Source of the DNA: VRUE01 sp963728835
GTDB taxonomy: Bacteria; Actinomycetota; Thermoleophilia; Solirubrobacterales; 70-9
Direction: 5' to 3'
NCBI GenBank assembly: GCA_963728835.1
Contig: CAVSKZ010000001.1
Coordinates: 496,001 to 560,000 of the forward strand
DNA length: 64,000 nt
The translations under genes were made by a program, and so were the position numbers. This document shows positions 43,807 to 52,059 of the stretch, piece after piece; the stretch's first letter is position 1; every line of letters starts with the position of its first letter. The notes beneath the pieces are model-generated. The model did not search any database. It was not told the DNA's origin and worked only from the letters and a program-made list of their open reading frames with translations.

Positions 43807-45473
43807 ATGGCGACCAATCTTTTTGACTTTCTCGATGAACTCAAGGCCGGCGGAGAGGCGGCGGCCGCTCTGGGCGGCCCGGGCTCCCTACAAGCCCCAC
43901 GAGCGCTACGACCTGATGCTGGTGCCGCGGGTGCGCGGCTGGCAGGAGGACCCAGCCGCGCTGGCGGCGCTGGAGCAGGTCGAGCGCGAGCCATGGGTCG
44001 ACAGCGTCGACCGCGACGGCAAACAGGTCTGGGTGCGGCTCGACCGCGGCTGGATCGAGCAGACCGGCGCGGCGCTGGACGGCGAGGGCTCCTTCGCGTC
44101 GCACGCCGATCTCGCCGCCGGCCGGACCTTCGCGCTCAACTTCTGGGACGCGAACTCGACCAAGGCGCTTCACATCGGCCACCTGCGCAACCTCGCCCTC
44201 GGCAACGCGCTCGGCGCCGCGCTGACCGAGGCGGGGGGCAAGGTCGAGCAGCGCAGCATCATCTGCGACGTCGGTCGCAGCATGGGCGAGGCGATGGCGG
44301 GAGTGGTGAAGAGCGGCAGGCACACGCAGACCTCGCCCGAAAACGGGCAGAAGAGCGACCACTTCGTCGGCGCCTGCTACGCCGACTACGTCAAGAGCGG
44401 GCCGTCGCTGAACGGGCGCGACGACAACCCGGCGAGCTCGCTGACCCGCGAGCTCGACGTGCACGAAGACAGCGCCGACGAGCTGCTCCAGCGAGTCTTC
44501 GACGGCGACCAGACGGCGATCGAGCTCTGGTCGAAGACGCGCGCCTGGGTCATCTCCGGCCAGCGCAAGACGCTCGCCCGGCTCGGCATCGGCTTCGACC
44601 GCGTCTTCTTCGAGTCCGACTTCCTGCCCGAGGTCGCGGAGCTCTCCAATCTCGGCCTCGAGCACGGGATGCTCCAGCGCCGCCCCGACGGCGCGATCAT
44701 CTACCTCACCGACCGCGAGGAGCTGGAGGAAATGCCGCTGGTGCGCGCCGACGGCCTGCCGACCCAGCACATGCGCGCCCTCGCCTACTGGATGGCCGCG
44801 CCCGGCCTCGAAGGGACTACCTCGATCCAGGTCTGCGGTCTGGAGTGGGTGGCCCACGTCACCTGCAGGCGCCAGCTGATGGACGAAATGATGGCCCGCG
44901 GCGCCGGTGCCGACATCAACCACCCCAAGCACGACGTCTTCCACGGGATGGTCTCCAAGCAGAGCGAGTCGGTCTCCTCGAGCAAGAAGAACGCGCTGCT
45001 GATCGACGAGCTCGTCGAATGGATCGACAGCGCGATCGAGGAGGGGCCGGAGCGGATCGGGGTCCGCCGGCGCCATCCCGCCGCCGAACAGATCGTGCCC
45101 CAGGTGGCGCTCGGCTACTTCCTCATGCACACCAACACCAAGCCGCTCGACTTCGAACCGGAGAAGCTGCTGCGCGAGGAACGGAGCCTGGGCTGGGACC
45201 TGGCCCGCGCCCGCGCCCACAACGGTAATGGCCCCGGTGCCGGCGGCGAGCGGGCGGAGGACCCGGAGTACCGCTTCGCCGTGGTGCAGTCCGAGATGTA
45301 CAGGCGCCACCTGCGCCAGGCGGTCGAGCGGCTGGACGTCAGCCCGCTGGCCCGCTGGGTCGCGCACCTCTCGCGCTGGTACCTGGAGTGCGACCGCGAC
45401 CCGCACGTGCAGAGCGCGATCCAGGCCTCGCTCGAGCCAGGGCGCCCGCGGACTCGGGCTGGAGACGCGATGA
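43807..45473 (+). CDS. ArgRS-like class I aminoacyl-tRNA synthetase paralogue
   Basis: The protein is about 554 residues after correcting two +1 shifts (G-run 43881-43883 and G at 45440-45442). It has the class I HIGH motif in 'ANSTKALHIGHLRNLALGNALG' (HIGH 122-125) and a KMSKS-like loop 'SVSSSKKNALLIDELV' (389-404). 'KVEQRSIICDVGRSMGEAM' stands where ArgRS has its 'DWG' region. The C-terminal helices 'SEMYRRHLRQAVERLDVSPL' fit a DALR-type anticodon domain. It differs strongly from housekeeping ArgRS, including an unusual N-terminal domain. As given, the frame runs on into PabA. Removing one G gives '...ARGLGLETR' with TGA overlapping the next ATG. It probably charges the adjacent tRNA with an unknown amino acid. 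Confidence 0.85.
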
Positions 45474-47626
45474 GGACCCTGCTGGTCGACAACCACGACT
45501 CCTACACCTACAACGTCTTCCACCTCCTCGCCGGGGTCTCCGGGGAGGAGCCGATCGTGGTCGACAACGACGCCGTCTCCTGGCGCGCCCTCTCGCGCTG
45601 GGACTTCGACGCGATCGTGCTCTCGCCAGGGCCGGGAACGCCGCGCCGCTGGCACGACTTCTGCGTCTGCGACGACATCCTCCGCTTCAGCGAGATACCC
45701 GGTCCTGGGCATCTGTCTCGGCCACCAGGGCCTGGGCAAGGTGCTCAACGGCGAGGTGAGCAGCGCCCCCGAGGCGATGCACGGACGCCTCAGCCGGATC
45801 TTCCACGAAGGCAGCGGTCTCTTCGAGGACATCCCGCAGGGGTTCCCGGTCGTCCGCTACCACTCGCTGGCGATCACCGGCATGGGCTCCGACGGCAACG
45901 TCTGCGCCTGGGCCGACGACGGCGTCGTGATGGGGATCGAACACCGCCGGCGGCCGATGTGGGGCGTCCAGTTCCACCCCGAGTCGATAGCCACCGAGCA
46001 CGGCGCGACTCTGGTGCGCGAACTTCTACGCCCAGGCCGAGCGCCGCAAGGAGCCGGCCGCCCGCGCGGCGCGGAGGCCGGCTGCGCCGTCACGCCACGC
46101 GGAGCCCCGCGAGGCCATCGGTTCCGACACCAGGCTGCACATGCGCACGATTCCCGGCGAACCCTCGACGGAGGCGCTCTTCGAACGGCTGTTCATGGAC
46201 GAGGAGCACGCCTTCTGGCTCGACAGCGCCGACGCGCCGACGCGGCTCGCGCAGAGCTCCTACCTGGGGACCAGTGCCGGCGAGGACCGGTGCATCCTCG
46301 AATACGAGGTCGAGTCGGGGGCTGTCCAGGTCCACGGCGCCGAGGTGACGGCGCTGGAGCGGGGCTCGGTCTTCGAGGTGCTCGACCGCGAGGTCGCAAA
46401 GCGGGCGATCGAGACGCCCCCCGGGCAGGCGCCCGGCCTCCTCGGTGGCTTCGTCGGCTACCTCGGCTACGAGCTGCAAGGCGGACTGCGGCTCCTCCAA
46501 CGTGCACAGCTCCGACGTTCCCGACGCCGTGATGATGCTCGCCAACCGCCTGATCGCGGTCGACCACGTCCGCCACCGCACCCACCTGATGGCCCTCGGC
46601 CGGGAGGAGGACTCGGAGGTGGAGAGCTGGCTCGAGGAGGCGGAGGCCGCCGTGCACGAGGCCCTCGCCGACCCGCGTGGGGCACGGCCCGACCCAGCCG
46701 AGACCTTCGGCGAGCCGAGTGCCGCGCACGTCAGCTTCGACTGCGGCCGCGGACGCGAGCAGTACCTGGCCGACATCGCGCGCTGCCAGGCCGAACTCGC
46801 GGCCGGCGAGTCCTACGAGGTCTGCCTCACCGACCAGATCTCGACCAGCGCCAGCCCCGATCCCTTCGACCTCTACCGCAACCTGCGCCGCAGCAACCCG
46901 TCGCCCTTCGCCGCCTACCTCAAGCTCGGCGAGGTCGCGGTGGTCAGCTCCTCGCCCGAGCGCTTCCTTTCGGTCGACCGCGAGCGCAGGGTCGAGGCGA
47001 GGCCGATCAAGGGAACGACCTCGCGCTCGGCCGACCCGGAGCAGGACGCCGCCCTGAAGGCAGAGCTGACCAATGACGAAAAGACCTACGCCGAGCACCT
47101 GATGATCGTCGACCTGCTGCGCAACGACCTCGGCATCGTCTGCGAGGTCGGCAGCGTCGCCGTCCCCGAGCTGATGGTGGTCGAGGACTACGCGACCGTG
47201 CACCAGCTGATCTCGACGATCGAGGGGACGCTCTCGGCGGACCGCAGCGCCGCCGAATGCGCGCGCGCCTGCTTCCCGGGCGGCTCGATGACCGGAGCGC
47301 CGAAGCAGCGCACGATGGAGATCATCGACGACATCGAGGCCGAGGCGCGCGGCGTCTACTCGGGCGCGATCGGCTATTTCGGCCTCGACGGGGTGATGGA
47401 CCTCAGCATCGTGATCCGCACGATCGTCCTGCGCGAGGGCCGCACGACGATCGGCGCCGGCGGCGCGATCGTGATGCAGTCCGATCCCGAGGACGAGTTC
47501 GACGAGATCCTGCTCAAGGCGCGAGCGCCGATGGCGGCGATCGCCCGCACGGTGACCGGAAGCGACTCGCCCGACGCCTGGAGCGTCGAGCTGGAGCCGG
47601 CGGGGATGCCGGCGAACGTCGCATGA
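45470..47626 (+). CDS. pabAB: fused PabA-PabB aminodeoxychorismate synthase (three frameshifts)
   Basis: The protein is about 717 residues. Residues of about 1-190 are the glutamine amidotransferase: 'TLLVDNHDSYTYNVFHLL', 'LSPGPGTP', 'VLGICLGHQGLG' with the nucleophile Cys, and 'GVQFHPES' with the His. The rest is the chorismate-binding subunit: 'GGFVGYLGYELKADCGSS', 'VCLTDQIS', 'VEARPIKGTTSR', 'YAEHLMIVDLLRNDL' and 'PGGSMTGAPK'. Lys in PIKGT is the signature of 4-amino-4-deoxychorismate synthases and is not found in anthranilate synthases. The +1 shifts near 45699, 46020 and 46477 are read across. Fused PabAB enzymes supply ADC for folate or for p-aminophenylalanine/PABA natural products. 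It overlaps its neighbours by ATGA on both sides. Confidence 0.9.
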
Positions 47627-48142
47627 ACGGGGCGACCCCGACCGAGGCCGAAACCGCGCACGACGCCGGCGCCAGCTGGCGCGTGCGCGAGGCCTCGGTG
47701 CAGGACGCCCCCGCGATCGCCTCCGCCGTGGCAGACCTTGCTGGTCGAGCTGAGCGGTAAAGGGCCCACCGCGACGGAGCTGGAGGAGGCGACGCGCGAG
47801 CTTGCCGGGGACCGGAGGGTGGGTGCCCTGCTGGTGGCGGAGGCAGAGGGCGAGGACGGAAGGGCGATCGTCGGGGTCCTCGCCGCCAGCTGGCAGCACG
47901 CGATCCACGTGCCCGGCCGCTACGGCACGATCCAGGACCTCTGGGTGCATCCGGAGTGGCGCAGCCGGGCGATCGGCCGCGATCTGGTCGAGGCCTTCTG
48001 CGACGTCGCTCGCCGGGAAGGGGCCAAGCGCCTCGAGGTCGGGTTGCCGCGCGAGAGCTTCGCCCGGATCGGCGCCACCGAGGCCTTCTACCGGGCCAAC
48101 GGCTTCGAGCATCTCGGCCCGCGGATGCGGAGGAAGCTCTGA
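47623..48142 (+). CDS. GNAT family N-acetyltransferase (one frameshift)
   Basis: The protein is about 171 residues after removing one extra C near 47736. The GNAT signature is 'YGTIQDLWVHPEWRSRAIGRDLVEAFCDVAR', with the acetyl-CoA loop R-x-x-A-I-G, and 'LPRESFARIGATEAFYRANGFEHLGPRMRRKL' forms the last strand. It transfers an acetyl, or possibly another acyl or aminoacyl group, to an amine. It lies between ADC synthase and an HDAC-like deacetylase, with stop/start overlaps on both sides. A protect/deprotect cycle on an arylamine is a reasonable guess. Confidence 0.85.
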
Positions 48143-49110
48143 TGGTGACGGAGCTGTTGATGGTCGAGCAGCGCAGCGGCGGCGCCGACGCCGACAGCGC
48201 CCACTGGATCCTCGAAGGCGGTCGCATCCTGCCCGGGGTCGACGACAACCGCCGCATGGCGGAGCTGCGCAGCGGCCTGCTCCGCCACGCGGGCGTGCGC
48301 TCGGTCGCCGCGGATGCCGACGGCGAAGACGTCGAGCAGACGCTCAGCGTGCTGCACGACCCCGAGTACCTCGAGGCGCTGGGGGAGGTCGCCGGAGGAG
48401 CCGGTGGTGATGCCGGAGCTGACCCCTCCCGGGCTGCCGCCCGACATCCCGGTCAGCGCCGGCCTGGTCGAGCGCCGCGCGCGAGGGGGTGCGCACGGCG
48501 ATCACCGCGGCCGAGCGGCTGGCCGAAGGCGCTCGCTTCACCTACGCGCTCTGCCGGCCGCCGGGCCACCATGCCGGCCCGGCCTGGTTCGCCGGCTACT
48601 GCTACCTCAACACCGCCGCGGCCGCGGTGCAGGCGCTGCGCGACCGCGGTGTCAGCCCGGTCGGCATCCTCGACATCGACCTGCACTACCCGAACGGCAC
48701 CGCGGCGATCGTCGAGACGATGACCGACGCGAGCCTGCATTCGCTGCACGCCTCGCCGGTGACCAACGTCGCCGACGGCGACGGTGACGCCGAGCAGCGA
48801 GCGCGAACACGTGGTCGAGTTCGAGGGCAGCCCCGACGCCGGCGAGTACCTCGAGGCGCTCTCCGCGTCGATCGACGCGCTCGCCGGCTCCTCCCGGGCG
48901 ATCGTCGTCTCGCTCGGCTACGACATCGTCGCCGGCGACCCGCACGGCTCCTGGGGCTTCCCGCCCGAGATCTTCACCGAGATCGGCGGCCTGCTCGCCG
49001 CCTCGGGGCTTCCCGTCTGCGTGATCCAGGAGGGCGGCTACGCGCTCGACACCCTTGCCGCCTGCAGCCACGCCTTCGCCACCGGCCTGCTGGGGGCGGC
49101 AGATGAGTGA
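48142..49110 (+). CDS. HDAC-like / acetylpolyamine amidohydrolase family deacetylase (three frameshifts)
   Basis: This zinc deacetylase of the arginase-deacetylase fold has about 322 residues. Signatures are 'LSVLHDPEYLEALGE', 'YALCRPPGHHAGPAWFAGYCYLNTAAAA' with the two catalytic His, 'GILDIDLHYPNGT' with zinc-binding Asp and His, 'VVSLGYDIVAGDPHG' with the third ligand Asp, and 'IQEGGYALD'. Shifts near 48388, 48475 and 48785 (one extra base each) are read across. The substrate is unknown. In this operon it might remove the acetyl added by the GNAT product or act on an acylated intermediate. The stop overlaps the next start by 8 nt. Confidence 0.87.
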
Positions 49111-50713
49111 CAACGGGCTGGGACGGTTCCGCGAGCGGCTCGACCCGATCGACGAGGAGATCTCGCGCCTGCTGGGCGAGCGCTTCCAGATCTGTCGCGA
49201 AGTCGCCGAGTACAAGAGCGAGCACGGGATCCCGATGATGCAGCCCGAGCGGGTCGCCGAGGTCTGCGCCCGCTATCTCGCCCGCGGTGCCGCGGCCGGC
49301 CTGCCGGAGGACTTCAGCGCCGAGCTCTTCGAGCTCCTGATCGGCGCGACCTGCAAGCTCGAGGACGAGCTGATGGGCGAGGGGGCCGAGCCGGGTGGCG
49401 CGGAGAGGGGCGCCGGCCTGCCGCCCGGGCCGGAGGAGCCCGAGATGGTCCAGTCGATGCGCTGGGCACGCGAGCCGCTGCCGATGCTCGAGGAGTGCCG
49501 GGAGCGCTACGGCGACACCTTCACCCTGCGCCTGCGCCACCTCGGCGCCTGGGTCGTGCTCGCGGACCCCGAGGACGTCAAAAGGGTCTTCTCGATCGAT
49601 ACCAGCGACCTCGGCGTGGGGGTTCCGAACCTGGCGCTGAAGCCTGTCCTGGGGGCGCACTCGGTGATGCTCAGCGAGGAGCCCCAGCACATGGTCCAGC
49701 GCAAGCTGATGCTTCCGCGCTTCCACGGCGAGCGGATGCGCGAGGACGCCGGGATGATGACCGAGCTGGCACGCAGGGAGATCCGTGCCTGGCCGGTCGG
49801 TGAGCCGTTCCAGCTGTGGCCGCGGATGCAGCTGCTCACCCAGGAGGTGGTGATGCGGGCCGTCTTCGGCGACGACGAGGGACGGTTGGACCCCCTGCGG
49901 GCGCTACTCACCAACCTGACCGAGACGGTCAACGACGACGACCGGCTCTGGAAGCTCGCCCTCTTCGGGCCGGAGTGGCTCGAAGGCAGCCGCGAGTGGC
50001 GGGAGGCGATGGAGCCGGTCGAGGAGGAGGTCCTGGCCGAGGCGCGCCGGCGCCGGGCCGAAGGGGAGGACGGCCGCCGCGACGCCGTCTCGATCCTGGT
50101 CGACGCGCGCCACGAGGACGGCTCGCCGCTGAGCGAGAAGGAGCTGCGCGACGAACTGCTGACCCTGCTCACCGACGGGCCGACCTCGAGCTCGCTGGCC
50201 TGGGTCTTCGAGCGTCTCCTGCGCCACCCGGAAAAGCTGGAGCGGCTGCAGGAGGAACTGCTGGCCGGCGAAGGCGATGCCTACCTCGACGCCGTGGTCA
50301 AGGAGACCCTGCGCCTGCGCCCGCCGGTCTCGGTCGTCGTGCGACGGCTGCTGAAGCCGGCGACGCTGGGCGGCTACGACCTGCCCGCCGGCACGCTGGT
50401 CGCGCCCTGTGTCTACCTGATCCACCATCGGGCAGACGTCTATGAGGACCCCGGCGAGTTCGTTCCCGAGCGCTTCCTCACGCAGCGTGCCGCGGTGCCG
50501 ACCTGGATTCCCTTCGGCGGCGGCGCCCGGCGCTGCCTCGCCGCCAGCTACGCCGAACAGGAGATGAAGCGCGTCGTCCGCACCGTGCTCGAAGAGGTCG
50601 AGCTGGAGCCGGTCGACTCGGGCTCGGAGCGGATCTCCCGCGCCGCGATCGCCTTCAGCCCGGCCCAGCACGGACTCGTCGTCGCCAAGCCCCGAGCCCC
50701 CGCCTACGCATGA
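49103..50713 (+). CDS. chorismate mutase domain fused to cytochrome P450
   Basis: Residues 1-93 are an AroQ-type chorismate mutase helix bundle: 'RFRERLDPIDEEISRLLGERFQICREVAEYK' and 'PMMQPERVAEVCARYL', ending '...LLIGATCKLEDELM'. From about residue 105 it continues without a stop into a P450: 'GLPPGPEEPEMVQSM', 'LTLLTDGPTSSSLAWVFERLL' (I helix), 'VKETLRLRPPVS' (ExxR) and 'FGGGARRCLAASYAEQEMK' (haem Cys). In an operon with ADC synthase, the mutase may act on 4-amino-4-deoxychorismate, as PapB/CmlD enzymes do. The I helix lacks the usual Glu/Asp-Thr pair (GPTSS). A TGATG at 49370-49374 could mark a stop/start if a base were misread just upstream. Confidence 0.85.
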   Translation: MSDNGLGRFRERLDPIDEEISRLLGERFQICREVAEYKSEHGIPMMQPERVAEVCARYLARGAAAGLPEDFSAELFELLIGATCKLEDELMGEGAEPGGAERGAGLPPGPEEPEMVQSMRWAREPLPMLEECRERYGDTFTLRLRHLGAWVVLADPEDVKRVFSIDTSDLGVGVPNLALKPVLGAHSVMLSEEPQHMVQRKLMLPRFHGERMREDAGMMTELARREIRAWPVGEPFQLWPRMQLLTQEVVMRAVFGDDEGRLDPLRALLTNLTETVNDDDRLWKLALFGPEWLEGSREWREAMEPVEEEVLAEARRRRAEGEDGRRDAVSILVDARHEDGSPLSEKELRDELLTLLTDGPTSSSLAWVFERLLRHPEKLERLQEELLAGEGDAYLDAVVKETLRLRPPVSVVVRRLLKPATLGGYDLPAGTLVAPCVYLIHHRADVYEDPGEFVPERFLTQRAAVPTWIPFGGGARRCLAASYAEQEMKRVVRTVLEEVELEPVDSGSERISRAAIAFSPAQHGLVVAKPRAPAYA

Positions 50714-52050
50714 GCGCCGAACACGACCTGATCATCGTCGGCGCCGGCGCCAAGGCCGCCGGGATCGCGACCAAGGTCCACGTGGCCAACACGCTGGGGC
50801 TGACCCGGCTCTCGGTCAAGGTGGTCGAGGGAACCGAGATGGCCGCATCCTGGAAGGGGCGCAACGGGATGACTTCGGGCGAGGAGCCGCTGGCCGTGAC
50901 CCCGATCAAGGACGTCGGCTTCCCCTATCGCAGTCATGTGGAGTTCGGCGAGGCCGGCGAGGCGATAGACGCGGCGATGGCCCAGTTCACCTGGCAGCAG
51001 TACATGATCAGCACGCGCCGCTACGCGCGCTGGGTCGACGCCGGCTCCCCCCAGGTGCGCCACCGCGACTACGGCGAGTACCTGACCTGGGTGCTCTCAC
51101 GCGCGACCGACGGGATCGAGCACCTGCGCGCCCGGGTCTCCCAGGTGGCGCTCGACGAGGGGGGCGATCGCTGGGTGGTGGAAGCCGAAGAGGACGGCGG
51201 CACCTCGCGTCACACCTGCCGCGCCCTGGTTCTCACCGGCCCCGGCATCCACCGCGCCTTCCCCCACGAGCCCGCCGTGGCCGGCCGCGTCTTCCACTGC
51301 GACAGCAAGCGCGAGGAGTTCGCCCGCATCCCGGAGGGGGAGCGCTGCGACGTCGCGATCGTCGGCGGCGGGGAGAGCGCGCTGAGCGCGACGATGTTCC
51401 TGCGCGAGCTGCGGCCCGACTGCCGCTTCACGGTCTACACGCCGCTGTTGCCGATGAGCCGCGGTGAGAGCTTCCTCGAGAACCGCGTCTTCTCGAACCC
51501 CGATGTGGTCGAGTGGGAGTCGCTGGACCTGCAGACCCGCCGCGACTTCGTCAAGCACTCCGACCGCGGCGTATTCGACCCGCCCAGCCTGGCGAAGATC
51601 GCCTACGACGACCGGGTCGAGTTCGCCCTGGGCCGGGTTACCGACGTCGGCGCGGCCGTGAAGGGCGAGGGGGTGAGCCTCGAGTGCGAGTCGCCCGAAG
51701 GCGCTTTCCGCAGCGAGCACGACTACGTCGCCAACTGCACGGGCTTCGACCTGCTGGCGCAGCTGCGCACGCTCTTCCCGGCCGCCACAAGGGAGGAGAT
51801 CGAGCACCGTGTGGGCGGGCTCTGGGGTCAGCCGGCCCGCTCCGAAGTGCCGATCGGCCGCCATCTCGAGCTGCTGGGAATGCAGCCGCGCCTCCACATC
51901 CCCGGCCTGGCCGGATTGAGCCAGGGGCCGGGCTTCGCCAACCTGGGAGCGCTGGGTCTGCTCTCCAACCGGGTCCTCCAGCCCCTCCTGTCCGGCGTCC
52001 ATAACTCCGGCTCAGGAGAAATACTTGACACTCACAAACCGGTCGCATAG
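50710..52050 (+). CDS. MbtG-like FAD/NADPH-dependent N-oxygenase
   Basis: This 446-residue flavoprotein is related to the mycobactin lysine N6-hydroxylase MbtG and the SidA/IucD/PvdA group. Evidence: 'DLIIVGAGAKAAGIATKV' (FAD Rossmann), 'VTPIKDVGFPYRS', 'FTWQQYMISTRRYARWVDAGSP', 'VAIVGGGESALSATMFLREL' (NADPH Rossmann), 'MSRGESFLENRVFS', 'HSDRGVFDPPSL' and the C-terminal 'LSQGPGFANLGALGLLSNRVL'. The family hydroxylates a primary amine with O2. Here an arylamine or an amino-acid amine made by the operon is the likely substrate (inference). It is coupled by ATGA to the P450 gene and is the last gene of the operon. Confidence 0.88.
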   Translation: MSAEHDLIIVGAGAKAAGIATKVHVANTLGLTRLSVKVVEGTEMAASWKGRNGMTSGEEPLAVTPIKDVGFPYRSHVEFGEAGEAIDAAMAQFTWQQYMISTRRYARWVDAGSPQVRHRDYGEYLTWVLSRATDGIEHLRARVSQVALDEGGDRWVVEAEEDGGTSRHTCRALVLTGPGIHRAFPHEPAVAGRVFHCDSKREEFARIPEGERCDVAIVGGGESALSATMFLRELRPDCRFTVYTPLLPMSRGESFLENRVFSNPDVVEWESLDLQTRRDFVKHSDRGVFDPPSLAKIAYDDRVEFALGRVTDVGAAVKGEGVSLECESPEGAFRSEHDYVANCTGFDLLAQLRTLFPAATREEIEHRVGGLWGQPARSEVPIGRHLELLGMQPRLHIPGLAGLSQGPGFANLGALGLLSNRVLQPLLSGVHNSGSGEILDTHKPVA

Positions 52051-52053
52051 GGT
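52025..52053 (+). promoter_or_regulatory. consensus sigma-A promoter
   Basis: TTGACA (52025-52030), a 17-nt spacer and TAGGGT (52048-52053, matching TANNNT) form the best promoter match I noticed in the window. It overlaps the last codons of the N-oxygenase gene. Transcription should start at about 52060, which is the A of the ATG of the next gene. Confidence 0.7.
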
Positions 52054-52059
52054 CGTGCC

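Noticed and set aside
45470..47626. Anthranilate or salicylate synthase
   Set aside because: The PIKGT lysine and the fused PabA-PabB layout indicate aminodeoxychorismate synthase; anthranilate synthases have PIAGT here.
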